NCBI GenBank assembly: GCA_030836185.1
Contig: JAURQH010000002.1
Location: forward strand, 1-37,712
Direction: 5' to 3'
From: Planctomycetota bacterium
GTDB taxonomy: Bacteria > Planctomycetota > Planctomycetia > Planctomycetales > Planctomycetaceae
Length of the DNA stretch: 37,712 bases
Positions 6,894 through 16,383 of this stretch are shown piece by piece. The position numbers were made by a program, and so were the translations under genes. The notes under the pieces are model-generated. The model ran no database searches and had not been told where the DNA came from. It saw only the letters and a list, made by a program, of their open reading frames with translations. The stretch's first letter is position 1. The number at the start of each line of letters is the position of its first letter.

Positions 6894-9800
6894 GTGCTCT
6901 TCGACAATCTTCGAAATTCGGTTTTGAAATTCGTAACGGCTCTCAGCCTAACAATAGTCTGGGGTTTCAGCGGTTCACCGGTCTCTGCCCAAAACGTCTC
7001 GGGCCCCGCAACAACCACTGCCGTTGAGTCGCACGATCACTCCCACGAATCTCACTCTGACAAGATTCCGAAAGAGTCGGAAAAGCGACTGCCCTGGTTT
7101 CTGAGAGAACATCAGCTCGTTCGTCAACACGCCGTCGAATTTTCAGGGAAGCCTTTCAAACCCGAACCACAAACAGATCGGGTTCTGCTTCTCATTCGCA
7201 ATTCTGATTATGGCATTGTTTACGAAGGCAGCAACAACGGGCATCGTTATCTGATTGGTCAAATCCACTTGATCAATAACACGAAAAAACCCGCCACCAT
7301 GACCCGCAAAGGTGTGCAAATTCAATTGGAGGATGAGGCCGCAGTTCCGCAATCAACGATCCCAGAAAAAGTGCGCGGCCATTCATTTCAAATTGAAAAT
7401 AGTCGTTCGATGAGTTTTGGGAATCTGGACCGACCGGATAACGTCACCGTCAAACCGGGTGAAGCCGGTTCGATGTGGTTCTATTTTGATGAACTTTCGG
7501 CAAGTTCTTCGTTCCCCGAAAGCGTGTTGACGGTAGAAGTCGATGGCAAGCCTGTGACGATCTCTTTGCACGAGCATGTGATCGGCCAACTCCGCTTGCG
7601 CAGAGAACGAATCGGCCCCAACGGCGCTTTGGCACTCATCCATGTCGGGGGGCGTCTCAACATCCTGGGATTGTCAATCATCTCCGATATTCTCGACAGC
7701 TTGCAGGATCAGAAAGTATTTCGAGCAGTGATCCAATGGGATCAGTCGGTCGAACAAATTGATTCCGGCGTCATGAATTTGTTATATCAGTACGCAAATA
7801 CTCTCGGACAGGACAACAATAACAATCGCCCCGATCAACGGTATCCAATTCTTTCCAAGAGCCTGCGGGAGGTGCATCTCGTACATACTCCCGGTCATAA
7901 CTATTCGTCATCCAATCAACGGAAAGTCACCCATAAAGAACCCATTGAAGCAGTGACTGCCGCGTTATGGAGTTTGCTGAAGTCTCTCCCCAAAGAGGAA
8001 TTATTGCGTCAAATTCAATCGGGACACCCATTGGTCAAGCCAGCCGCACTCACAGCAGGTGCAGCGTTACTCTCTCCACAAGAGCTTCCTATCATTCTCG
8101 AACTCTCGCAACAAAAAGACGACAAAAACTTACAGTTTGCCGCTGTTCATGCCTTACGACAGTTCGGCGATCCCGTCGCCGTCAAGCGACTGCTGGAACT
8201 GGCCGAGAGTTCTTCAGAAGAGATCACATCGTTGGCAATCGCGTGCCTCACACAATCCCGGTTTGAGACGGGACGCACCGCTCTGCGCGAACTCTTGAAA
8301 ACCGCCGAAGGGGAGAAGCGGTTACAGCTATTAAAAGTGATCGCTGAGAATCCCTCCCCGGCTTTTGCAGAGTTGTATTACGACAATGTGATCGACCAGA
8401 AGTCGAAAATTCGAGTCGAGTCTCTGGAAGCACTCAACGCGGTCGGGCATCCCGAATTACATCAACTCTTACGACGCACTCTGGATGACTCCGATGATGG
8501 TCTTCGCGAGGCGGCCTTCAAAATTGTGCTTCAGCTTAAAACTCCCGAGTTAGAACCTTTGATCGAAGAGCTTGTGCTCACACGATTGGAAGCGGGTGAG
8601 CTCGACTCCGCGATGCAGAATTATTTGCGCCAAAACAAAAACCCTCGTGCTGTCCCTTACTTACTCGACCGATTGGTTAAGAACAGGAAAGAGCAAAGCG
8701 AGCGACAGATGCTAATTCCTTTGTTGTCGGCATTGGGCGACGAACGGATCGAGCCAATTTTTTCCGAACTGTATAAAGAGATTTCGGAGTATGAGAAACG
8801 ACAGGTCCTGGAGGCATTAGGAAATCTTCAGTCGTCAAATTTTCTGGAATTCGCTCGTGAAGCACTCGCTAGTGAAAGCTCTTCACTCGTTTATGCCGCC
8901 ATCGATCACCTGTCTCACTACGATAGTCGAGAAGCCGAACAGATTTTGATCGAAGGTTTAAGTCGGATCAAATCGAAGTCTTACTTCAACCTCGCCAACG
9001 CGATTGCACAAATTGGGTCGAAAGAAGCCGCCGAAACCTTACGAGCTGCGATCAACTCTGAAAATCCCGACATGCGAAAAGCAGCCAGAAACGGACTGAG
9101 ATACTATCACCAACGCCTTCCCGGATATCAGTACATCTCTCAAGCAATGTATCGAATGCGTCAACGCAAATGGGAGGAAGCCTTGGATTACATTCAAATT
9201 GCCCTCGAGATTGATAGCAAACTGGCACGCGCCTATTCCGTGAAAGGAGACATCCTTCTCAAGCTCAAGAAAATTGACGAAGCCGATGAAGCCTATCAGA
9301 CAGCCTTGAAAATCGATGCTTCCACAGGAGAGGCGATGGCTGGACGGTTACGAATTCAAGCTCGAAAAGGAAAGATCCCGGAAGCCTTGGAAGCGATTCA
9401 GAAAGGGATTGCCCAGTTTCAGGAAGAGCCGGAGTTCGAATACCAAGTAGGACTCCTTTACGCTGATGCCGTCAACTTGACCAGCGGTCGCGACCCTGAT
9501 GACCCGTTGAAGAAAGATCAAACGCCCAAAGATGATTCACCGGACGAGAAGCCCCAAGAGAAACTAACCGAGAAACCGACCGAGAAAATCGAAACGCCGC
9601 AAGATGAGCAATCGAAAAAGCAGCTTGCCTTATGGACCAATGAAGTTCTTAGCTGGGTCTCTAATGCGGCCCGGCATGGATTTCGAGACCGATCTTTGAT
9701 TCAGAATACGCCCGAATTGGAACCCTTTAAGACTCACCCCGATTACTCAAAAGCCGTTAACGGTCAGCTTCCAGAAAGGCCCGTTGTGGCTGCTGATGAA

Positions 9801-9926
9801 AACTCCAAACAGGCCTCCCAGATTGAATCCGTTCAAGAAGGCGATGTTGTGATTTTGCAGGTTGGCGGTGAAGTGGGTGATGGCAACAATATCGTTATCG
9901 ATTTACCGTCCCCTCCCGCGCGATGA
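6894..9926 (+). CDS. Large secreted HEAT-repeat and TPR protein
   Basis: This protein has 1010 residues. I chose the GTG at 6894 because a strong GGGGGAG site lies 8 nt before it. The product then begins MLFDNLRNSVLKFVTAL with a clean signal peptide ending near SAQN. Next comes a histidine-rich patch (HDHSHESHS), a beta-rich region (about 75-240) and a long helical solenoid of HEAT-like repeats (about 350-770; for example LQFAAVHALRQFGDP). Two or three TPR units follow (about 775-880), then a charged linker rich in EKP/TEK and a short C-terminal tail. It is probably a periplasmic scaffold for protein binding. No catalytic motif is visible. The cobalamin adenosyltransferase gene starts 88 bp after its stop. 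Confidence 0.85.
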   Translation: MLFDNLRNSVLKFVTALSLTIVWGFSGSPVSAQNVSGPATTTAVESHDHSHESHSDKIPKESEKRLPWFLREHQLVRQHAVEFSGKPFKPEPQTDRVLLLIRNSDYGIVYEGSNNGHRYLIGQIHLINNTKKPATMTRKGVQIQLEDEAAVPQSTIPEKVRGHSFQIENSRSMSFGNLDRPDNVTVKPGEAGSMWFYFDELSASSSFPESVLTVEVDGKPVTISLHEHVIGQLRLRRERIGPNGALALIHVGGRLNILGLSIISDILDSLQDQKVFRAVIQWDQSVEQIDSGVMNLLYQYANTLGQDNNNNRPDQRYPILSKSLREVHLVHTPGHNYSSSNQRKVTHKEPIEAVTAALWSLLKSLPKEELLRQIQSGHPLVKPAALTAGAALLSPQELPIILELSQQKDDKNLQFAAVHALRQFGDPVAVKRLLELAESSSEEITSLAIACLTQSRFETGRTALRELLKTAEGEKRLQLLKVIAENPSPAFAELYYDNVIDQKSKIRVESLEALNAVGHPELHQLLRRTLDDSDDGLREAAFKIVLQLKTPELEPLIEELVLTRLEAGELDSAMQNYLRQNKNPRAVPYLLDRLVKNRKEQSERQMLIPLLSALGDERIEPIFSELYKEISEYEKRQVLEALGNLQSSNFLEFAREALASESSSLVYAAIDHLSHYDSREAEQILIEGLSRIKSKSYFNLANAIAQIGSKEAAETLRAAINSENPDMRKAARNGLRYYHQRLPGYQYISQAMYRMRQRKWEEALDYIQIALEIDSKLARAYSVKGDILLKLKKIDEADEAYQTALKIDASTGEAMAGRLRIQARKGKIPEALEAIQKGIAQFQEEPEFEYQVGLLYADAVNLTSGRDPDDPLKKDQTPKDDSPDEKPQEKLTEKPTEKIETPQDEQSKKQLALWTNEVLSWVSNAARHGFRDRSLIQNTPELEPFKTHPDYSKAVNGQLPERPVVAADENSKQASQIESVQEGDVVILQVGGEVGDGNNIVIDLPSPPAR

Positions 9927-10014
9927 CTTTGGTTTTTTCACATCCATCGTCTATGATAGCAATCTAGCATCTATCCAAATTTCTCGTCTGAGCTGTACGA
10001 AATCATTATTAGCT

Positions 10015-10611
10015 ATGGTCTATCTCAACAAAATATATACCCGCGAAGGTGACTCGGGACAAACTTCCCTCGGAAGCGGAGAACGAGTCCCGAAAACTCA
10101 TCCTCGCATCATCGCTTACGGCGGCACCGACGAACTCAATGCGATTCTCGGTCTTTTAATCAGCAGCGGTTTGGCAGGCCCTTGGAGCGTTCGAGTCCAA
10201 CATATTCAGAACGATCTGTTCGATCTTTCTGCCGACTTGTGCATCCCGGAAAGTGACAAGCCACCCGAACATCCACCTTTGCGTGTTTCCGAAATTCAAG
10301 TCCAGAAACTGGAAGAGTGGATCGATGAAGCCAACGAGACGCTCGAACCACTCACCAGCTTCATTCTTCCCGGTGGGTCTCCCATGTCGGCATGGATGCA
10401 TCTCGCGCGAACGGTCTGCCGGCGTGTCGAAATTGACGTACTTCGGCTCGCGGAAAACGAATCCGTCAATCCGCAAGTCACGTCGTATCTCAATCGGCTC
10501 TCGGATCTGCTATTCGTTCTCGGTCGGCATTTCAACGAAGATGGCAAAGCTGATATTCTGTGGGAACCGGGAAAAAATCATCCCGCGGATGCACCCACTC
10601 ACAACGAATGA
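10015..10611 (+). CDS. Cob(I)alamin adenosyltransferase, PduO/MMAB type
   Basis: This 198-residue cytoplasmic enzyme transfers the adenosyl group of ATP to cob(I)alamin to make coenzyme B12. The N-terminal ATP-binding signature is plain: IYTREGDSGQTSLGSGERV, followed by GGTDELNAILG. The C-terminal helices carry SFILPGGS and ARTVCRRVE, whose arginines line the active site in this family. The length fits a single-domain PduO enzyme. The ATG at 10015 has no clear Shine-Dalgarno site, but homology begins only three residues after it. It is convergent with the YTV-repeat gene, 12 bp away. No B12-dependent enzyme is in the window. Confidence 0.94.
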   Translation: MVYLNKIYTREGDSGQTSLGSGERVPKTHPRIIAYGGTDELNAILGLLISSGLAGPWSVRVQHIQNDLFDLSADLCIPESDKPPEHPPLRVSEIQVQKLEEWIDEANETLEPLTSFILPGGSPMSAWMHLARTVCRRVEIDVLRLAENESVNPQVTSYLNRLSDLLFVLGRHFNEDGKADILWEPGKNHPADAPTHNE

Positions 10612-10623
10612 CCCCTCGCCCGG

Positions 10624-11262
10624 TTATCGAAACGTGCGAAACACCGATGCTGCCGAACGACCAATCGGTCGTTTCGCTGCAGACCCGACCGACGATGCCG
10701 GCACATCGTCATAAGAGGGTGAGTCCGAATGGAGTTGTTTCAGATCCATCACTTCGGCACTCGGCGGTAACTTGCTCGCTGTTTGAGGAGGTGCAAACGC
10801 TTGAACGGGAAGGGTGGGTTGCGCCATCATCGGTGCATAGGCGGTTGAGACCGGACGATAGCCGTAGGCGGATTGTGTATGAAATATTGTTTGTGGTTGA
10901 TAGACCGTTCTGACTTCAGGAACCTGACGAGTGACCGTATAAGGCACCATGCGTGTGTATTGCTCTTGTTTGTAGACAGTGACCGGTACCATGCGGGCCA
11001 CAGTTTCTTGGCGGTAACGTGTTTCGTTGACATTGCGATAGGTGACTTGCTGACGGGGGACAAGTGTTGTTTCCTCACACCCACAGGCCACCGGTGCACA
11101 GCAAGGATTGACCGCCGCACTTCGTAGTGGAGCAACGACCGGTTTCGGTGCGTGACAGGTATCAAACGGTCCTCGCCGACCTAAGAATTGCGATTCGGCA
11201 GATGAACTTCCCGAGAGGGCAATTGTGGCGGTGATCAGAACAATTTTTGGCAGTCTCAACAT
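10624..11262 (-). CDS. Secreted YTV-repeat protein (planctomycete envelope type)
   Basis: This 212-residue protein has a signal peptide (about 1-25) and then a Cys-containing segment with CCAPVACGCEE. A run of short beta-prone repeats follows, built on V-x-Y/T-R-x-V-P, for example RMVPVTVYKQEQ and RMVPYTVTRQVPE. The tail is rich in Pro, Ala and Ser. Such YTV repeats are, as I recall, characteristic of planctomycete cell-envelope proteins. The ATG at 11262 is preceded by GAGGAG at ideal spacing, and a perfect small hairpin abuts that site. The gene is convergent with the adenosyltransferase gene and divergent from the GH15-like gene. Its role is probably structural; no enzymatic motif is visible. 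Confidence 0.82.
   Translation of the reverse strand: MLRLPKIVLITATIALSGSSSAESQFLGRRGPFDTCHAPKPVVAPLRSAAVNPCCAPVACGCEETTLVPRQQVTYRNVNETRYRQETVARMVPVTVYKQEQYTRMVPYTVTRQVPEVRTVYQPQTIFHTQSAYGYRPVSTAYAPMMAQPTLPVQAFAPPQTASKLPPSAEVMDLKQLHSDSPSYDDVPASSVGSAAKRPIGRSAASVFRTFR
10656..10673. terminator. Possible bidirectional hairpin between convergent genes
   Basis: AACGACC (10656-10662) and GGTCGTT (10667-10673) form a perfect 7-bp stem with a 4-nt loop. It lies 45 bp past the adenosyltransferase stop and inside the last codons of the YTV gene. There is no real U-tract, so termination is uncertain. Confidence 0.3.
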
Positions 11263-11273
11263 GATTGGCTCCT

Positions 11274-11289
11274 CGCGACTGAAGTCGCG
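11274..11289 (-). promoter_or_regulatory. Hairpin adjoining the ribosome site of the YTV-repeat gene
   Basis: CGCGACT (11274-11280) and AGTCGCG (11283-11289) are perfect inverted repeats. In the mRNA the stem ends right at the GAGGAG ribosome site that serves the ATG at 11262. It could modulate translation, or could be one of the small dispersed palindromes frequent in these genomes. Confidence 0.4.
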
Positions 11290-11439
11290 CAGCAGAAAAG
11301 TCAGTGAATCAGGTATCCCTAAAATCGGCACAATTAAGGGATTCCCTTGAATCGAAATTATCGATTGAGTGTGTCACAATGCATCGCTGACAAACTTAGC
11401 GTGCGAAGCGTTTCTCAGGAAGATCTGCGGAGGGATCCT

Positions 11440-12756
11440 ATGACTTTGGTGATTCATCACCCGGAACTGAAGCCATTCATTGAACAACCTTGGACGCTGC
11501 AATCGCTCGATGAACTGGTCCAGTTGCTGAGTGATCGGGGAACGCTCAATTTTCGACCGTTGGAAACGGGCTTATTTCCGGCTGCCGACGCCGACTCTTA
11601 CACCGGCTATCACAATGTCTGGGTGCGAGACAACATCCATCTCGCACATGGTTTTCTCGCGGTGGGCGAAAAGGAAACCGCCGCGAATGTCATCCACGGT
11701 TTGACCAAATTCTTTCTCACCCAGCAACCAAAAATCGACAAGATTATTTCTGGAGATCTCGACCCTTCTGACCATATGAATCGGCCCCATATTCGATTTG
11801 ATGGGGCCTCCCTCTCGGAATGCGATGAGAAATGGGCACACGGCCAGAACGACGCACTCGGTTATTATCTCTGGCTGACCAGCCTGATGGTGACACAGCA
11901 CGATTTGAAGTTGAATGCGGAGGAGCTGCAATTACTCGCCCGCTTTCCCAAATACTTCCACGCGATTCAATACTGGCAGGACAAAGACAGCGGACATTGG
12001 GAAGAACTCAAGAAAGTCGAAATGAGTAGTGTCGGTACGGTCGTGCGAGGATTACAGGCGTGGGAAACGCTGCTCAAAGTTCCTCAAGAACTGCCGGGAC
12101 TCACGGGTGGAGAACGCGAAACTCTGCTGCACGAATGCGATGAACTCCTTTCGCACGGCATGCAGAGACTCGCCAAAACTCTTCCCTGGGAGTGCAAGTC
12201 GGACAACGAAAAAGAACAACGCCAACACGATGCAGCGTTGCTCTTTTTGATCGCTCCTTTGGGGCTACTCGACGCCAACGATGCGCAGGCGAAAACTATT
12301 CTCGATGGAATCTTGAAACATCTGGCTGGAGACATTGGTATTCGCCGATACCTGGGAGACTCTTATTGGTGTGCCGACTATAAACTGAAGTTCGACGAAG
12401 AATCTCGGACGAGTGACTTCAGCGATGACATCGGTAAGCGAGATGCGTTACTTAATGAAGGACAAGAAGCGCAGTGGTGCATTTTCGATCCCATCGTTTC
12501 AGTCATCTACGGACAACGATATTTGCAAACAAGCTCGGAAGCCGACCTGACCACCCAGATGTATCACCTTGATCGATCCGTGGCCCAAATCACCGGCCCC
12601 GATCGTGACTGGCCCGAGTTCCGATGTCCCGAATCGTACTACTTGGCACAGGGTGAATGGATTCCCAACGATGTCAATCCTCTGTTGTGGACCCAGGCCA
12701 ATCTGAAATGGGCCATTCATCAGGCGAAGCTTTCGCTGGAGAAATTTTCTCAATGA
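11440..12756 (+). CDS. Glycoside hydrolase family 15-like protein (glucoamylase / phosphorylase-kinase alpha type)
   Basis: This 438-residue protein has no signal peptide. It has the alpha/alpha-barrel pattern of GH15-like proteins: YHNVWVRDN (57-65), then ECDEKWAHGQNDALG (127-141), which is the QNDALG signature near the first catalytic acid, and a C-terminal segment with WPEFRCPESYYL. Members hydrolyse alpha-glucans or, in the phosphorylase-kinase-like branch, may only bind them. The ATG at 11440 follows GGAGGGATCCT, a strong ribosome site; upstream in-frame codons lack one. It is a single gene, divergent from the YTV gene and convergent with a DUF1501 gene. A cytoplasmic role in glucan or glycogen turnover is plausible but is an inference. 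Confidence 0.8.
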   Translation: MTLVIHHPELKPFIEQPWTLQSLDELVQLLSDRGTLNFRPLETGLFPAADADSYTGYHNVWVRDNIHLAHGFLAVGEKETAANVIHGLTKFFLTQQPKIDKIISGDLDPSDHMNRPHIRFDGASLSECDEKWAHGQNDALGYYLWLTSLMVTQHDLKLNAEELQLLARFPKYFHAIQYWQDKDSGHWEELKKVEMSSVGTVVRGLQAWETLLKVPQELPGLTGGERETLLHECDELLSHGMQRLAKTLPWECKSDNEKEQRQHDAALLFLIAPLGLLDANDAQAKTILDGILKHLAGDIGIRRYLGDSYWCADYKLKFDEESRTSDFSDDIGKRDALLNEGQEAQWCIFDPIVSVIYGQRYLQTSSEADLTTQMYHLDRSVAQITGPDRDWPEFRCPESYYLAQGEWIPNDVNPLLWTQANLKWAIHQAKLSLEKFSQ

Positions 12757-12802
12757 GCGATAAGAATGAGGAAGTGTTTAACAGGAGGACACAATGTAAT
12801 TA

Positions 12803-12836
12803 GGGTGGCTGGGGACGAACGCAGTGAGCCCCCCAG
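12803..12836. repeat. Short palindromic repeat starting GGGTGGCTG
   Basis: The 9-mer GGGTGGCTG (12803-12811) is identical to the terminal 9-mer of the 78-bp palindrome at 35215-35292. CTGGGG (12809-12814) pairs with CCCCAG (12831-12836). It sits between convergent genes and looks like a member of a dispersed intergenic repeat family. Confidence 0.5.
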
Positions 12837-12851
12837 AACGTGCCAAAAATA

Positions 12852-14213
12852 TCATCCGCCGATCAACTGTGTAATCGGTGTGCCGCGTTCGGCGAGATGA
12901 ATCGGTCGGCCTGCACGATTCTCTAATGTCTGGTGAGCATTGAGTCCCATGTGGTGATAGACGGTCGCGGTGATGTCCTGCGGATCGAATGGAAGGTCGG
13001 CCACGTACTCTCCCCGAGGTGTCGATGAGCCGATGGTTTGTCCCATCTTCATTCCACCACCCGCAAATAGGACACTGAAGGTGTGTCCCCAGTGATCGCG
13101 GCCTGCGGCAGAGTTCATCCTCGGCGTGCGACCGAATTCTCCCATCGCGACGACCAACGTCTGTTCCGATAATCCACGATCTTCGAGATCACGAACCAAG
13201 GCTGCCAGTGCGACATCAAATGGAGGAATCAACTTGTTGGCACCTTCTTCGGTTTTGTAGCGGTTAGCGGTGCCATGATGATCCCACGGCTCGCAGTTGA
13301 CCGTCACAAAAGAAACTCCCGATTCCACCAACCTACGAGCGAGTAAAGCACTTTGTCCAAAAGTGTGCCGACCGTAATCATCGCGAAGCTTATCCTCTTC
13401 CTGCGAAATATCGAAAGCATCACGAACGCGAGAACTGGTCAGCAATTCGAAAGCATTTTGCTGATGCGAATTCATATCGACCGCGTTTTGTTCAGCCGCC
13501 GAACGATGTAGGTCAATCGTCGAAAGCAACTCGCGTCGATGTTCCAACCGGTCGAGAGTGAGTCCTCCCTGTAAAGCGAGGTTTTGGACTTTGTAGTTCG
13601 ACTTGTTGGGATCGGAATTCACAACGAACGGATCGTGCCCTCCTCCCAGATAAGTCGCATAATGGAACAGGTTGTCGGTCCCACCGCGCAAATGTGGTAC
13701 GCCGACATAGGCGGGCATCCCGCGCGAGTTACTCCCACACAAACGGGATATCACCGAACCCATCGCGGGGCGTTTCTGTACACGATTATCGGGAGCATTG
13801 AACGCCGGGCCTTCATAACCCGTCAGCATCCAATGATTGCCTTTGGTGTGATCTCCTGACTTATGGCAGACCGAACGCACGATGGAAACCTTGTCGGCAA
13901 TCTTCGCCTGTTCGGGTAACAACTCGCAAAATTGTGTTCCCGCCACGGATGTCGAAATCGCACCGAATGGTCCTCGATATTGATCGACGGCATCCGGCTT
14001 CGGATCCCAGGTTTCCATATGACCGGGACCACCACTCATCCAGAATAAGATCACGCTCTTGCCGTGATTTTTCTTGGTTGGACCTTCGCCGGCCATAGCG
14101 GCGCGCACTGCTAGGTAGTCAGACAGCGTTAAACCGCCAACACCTAATAACCCGGCTTGCACGAATGAACGGCGAGTGACGGCATCCCGCGAATTTCCGA
14201 AAACAGTCAACAT
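12852..14213 (-). CDS. Tat-exported DUF1501 protein (lone copy)
   Basis: This 453-residue protein has a Tat signal, TRRSFVQAGLLGVGG (13-27), and then a DUF1501 domain, a family related to the alkaline phosphatase/sulfatase fold. Landmarks are FWMSGGPGHMETWDPKP, GDHTKGNHWMLTG, VNCEPWDHHG, MGEFGRTPRMN and AAGRDHWGHTFS, which supply the His and Asp residues expected for metal binding. The ATG at 14213 has only a weak ribosome site. DUF1501 genes usually follow a DUF1549/DUF1553 gene; this copy has none next to it. It is divergent from a secreted hydrolase gene across a 189-bp promoter region. The biochemical reaction of the family is not established. Confidence 0.9.
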   Translation of the reverse strand: MLTVFGNSRDAVTRRSFVQAGLLGVGGLTLSDYLAVRAAMAGEGPTKKNHGKSVILFWMSGGPGHMETWDPKPDAVDQYRGPFGAISTSVAGTQFCELLPEQAKIADKVSIVRSVCHKSGDHTKGNHWMLTGYEGPAFNAPDNRVQKRPAMGSVISRLCGSNSRGMPAYVGVPHLRGGTDNLFHYATYLGGGHDPFVVNSDPNKSNYKVQNLALQGGLTLDRLEHRRELLSTIDLHRSAAEQNAVDMNSHQQNAFELLTSSRVRDAFDISQEEDKLRDDYGRHTFGQSALLARRLVESGVSFVTVNCEPWDHHGTANRYKTEEGANKLIPPFDVALAALVRDLEDRGLSEQTLVVAMGEFGRTPRMNSAAGRDHWGHTFSVLFAGGGMKMGQTIGSSTPRGEYVADLPFDPQDITATVYHHMGLNAHQTLENRAGRPIHLAERGTPITQLIGG

Positions 14214-14402
14214 CGATAGGGCTTTCTCGACTGAAGCATCAAAGACCGCACATGTATTGAATCAGATCCTTCACGACACCTCAAGCTCTGTTTGTTATCA
14301 CGGATTATTTCGGACGTGCCTGAGGAGAGAATTGGCAGTACGATAAAATCGTAGGTTGAGAGCCTGGAATTCCAACTCTCAATTTGATTCTGAGTCCCTG
14401 AC

Positions 14403-16304
14403 ATGGAAATTTTTATGCGTTTGGCGATCCTTATTAGTGCCTTGTGTCAATTAATGTCCTTCAACGCGTTGCAGGCACAGGAAACATTGCCTCCATTAAG
14501 AGATGGCCAAACACCACAGAACTTCGCTGAAATGTGGTCGGGTTTCGATCCGCGGGCAGAACCTCTGGAAACGGAACTTCTGCATGAGTGGGAGGAAGAG
14601 GGAGTGGTCCTTCGAGTGGTGAGATTTCGTATCGGTATTTTCAAAGGTCAGAAAGCTCATTTGGCGGCCGTCTATGGATTCCCAAAGGGAGGTCGTAATC
14701 TTCCCGGTCTATTACAAATTCATGGTGGTGGTCAGTATGCCGATTACAAAGCCTGTTTACTGAATGCCAAGCGAGGTTATGCCACACTTTCCATCGCATG
14801 GGCTGGAAGAATCTCTGCACCCGATTATCGGGTCAATTCGGATATCGTGAAACTGTTTTGGGAGAATAAAACCGACGACCCCAACTACAAGCTCACCACA
14901 GATTGGGGAGCCGTCGATGGTTATCACGCACCCAGTCGAAATCCCGGCAATGTGTTCCCTAGCGCAAAAGCGGCCAGTTGGACATTAGATGCGGTTGAAT
15001 CGCCACGCAACAGTGGTTGGTTTCTCTGTGCCGTCGCGGCACGCCGCGGTTTAACATTCTTGGAACAACAAGCCGAAGTGGATCCTGATCGATTGGGTGT
15101 CTACGGCCATTCGATGGGTGGAAAACTGACCGTCATGACGGCACCCGATCCACGCGTCAAAGCCGCCGCTCCTTCCTGCGGAGGCATTAGTGATCGCACA
15201 AATCAAAGCTCTCTGTTTCAATCAACCATCGGTGACGATGTCAGCCTCAAAGAAATCTCGGTCCCCATAATTTTCCTCAGCCCGGCCAATGATTTTCATG
15301 GACGCATTCGCGATTTACCCTCAGCCGTGGAAGAGATTCAAAGTGACGACTGGCGTGTCACATGCTCACCCCATCACAACCATCAAGACACGCCGCCTTA
15401 CGAAGTCGCCACATTGTTGTGGTTCGATCAACACCTGAAGAAGACGTTTAAGTTCCCTCATACGCCAAGATCCCGTCTTAACCTTCAAACACCCGACGGC
15501 ATCCCATCGTTGACAGTTCAATCAGACTCTTCTCAGCCCATCGTTTCCGTCGATGCGTTCTATACACAGCATGGCAAACCGCAAGATGAGCCAGCCGAGC
15601 ATGAGAACACCATGCATCGTTTTTGGCACCATGTGAAAATGAAACCCTCAAAAGAGGGCTGGACGGCTGAACTTCCCGTCAGTAACACTGACTCACCACT
15701 TTGGGTGTACGCCAATGTTCGGTATTCGCTGGAGGCACCAGTCACAGGAGCCGGTTATTACTATCGTGAATACACAGCCAACACGTTCAATATCTCTTCG
15801 TTATTGAAAAAGATTGAAGCTGACGAACTCATCGCGGCTAATGTTCAGGCAACCAAAAAGCCTTCGGCTCTCATTGAAAGTTATGTAGGAGACTGGGAAA
15901 AAGAATGGTTCACATATCGACCTGACGAATGGGCACGAACCACCCATAAGCTCTACGACGCAACTTACCAAGCCCCTGCAAATGCCAGTCTCTCATTAGA
16001 GATTTTTGCCGATGAGGCCAACGAACTCGTCATCTTGGTTGATGATCACGCTGCTGTCGTTGAGTTGTCGGGACAAAAGAAGTGGCAAACGGTTAACCTC
16101 TCGCCCAACGATTTCAAAAACTTTTCTGAGGAACCACTTCTTAACTGGAACGACATCAAACGGTTGACTCTCAGCCCCACAGAACGTCTGAGGCCAAAAC
16201 GTGGCGATGCCCGAGCTTCACGTATAATCGGTAATAAATGGACCGGGGCCGACCCGCGTTTTCGAAATCTGCGATGGGTCCGTTCGTCTGCCGAGTCTCG
16301 GTAG
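14403..16304 (+). CDS. Secreted alpha/beta hydrolase (acetyl-xylan esterase / dienelactone hydrolase-like) with C-terminal extension
   Basis: This 633-residue protein has a signal peptide ending near LQAQ (about 26). The alpha/beta-hydrolase core (about 60-360) shows an oxyanion HGGG (107-110) and the nucleophile elbow GHSMGG with Ser 237. An acid residue is likely in SPANDFHG and the catalytic His in CSPHHNHQD. The 270-residue tail resembles a beta-sandwich; it has no named domain I can assign. The start is either the ATG at 14403 or the one at 14415; neither has a clear ribosome site. With the sulfatase 79 bp downstream it may form a two-gene unit for breaking down esterified, sulfated polysaccharide. 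The substrate is not determinable here. Confidence 0.82.
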   Translation: MEIFMRLAILISALCQLMSFNALQAQETLPPLRDGQTPQNFAEMWSGFDPRAEPLETELLHEWEEEGVVLRVVRFRIGIFKGQKAHLAAVYGFPKGGRNLPGLLQIHGGGQYADYKACLLNAKRGYATLSIAWAGRISAPDYRVNSDIVKLFWENKTDDPNYKLTTDWGAVDGYHAPSRNPGNVFPSAKAASWTLDAVESPRNSGWFLCAVAARRGLTFLEQQAEVDPDRLGVYGHSMGGKLTVMTAPDPRVKAAAPSCGGISDRTNQSSLFQSTIGDDVSLKEISVPIIFLSPANDFHGRIRDLPSAVEEIQSDDWRVTCSPHHNHQDTPPYEVATLLWFDQHLKKTFKFPHTPRSRLNLQTPDGIPSLTVQSDSSQPIVSVDAFYTQHGKPQDEPAEHENTMHRFWHHVKMKPSKEGWTAELPVSNTDSPLWVYANVRYSLEAPVTGAGYYYREYTANTFNISSLLKKIEADELIAANVQATKKPSALIESYVGDWEKEWFTYRPDEWARTTHKLYDATYQAPANASLSLEIFADEANELVILVDDHAAVVELSGQKKWQTVNLSPNDFKNFSEEPLLNWNDIKRLTLSPTERLRPKRGDARASRIIGNKWTGADPRFRNLRWVRSSAESR

Positions 16305-16383
16305 TCATGTATTAGTGAAGCGGATGCATCATCGACTTGTTGGAAAATCACTCAACCATTGGTTAAAAAAAGGAACTTCACGA

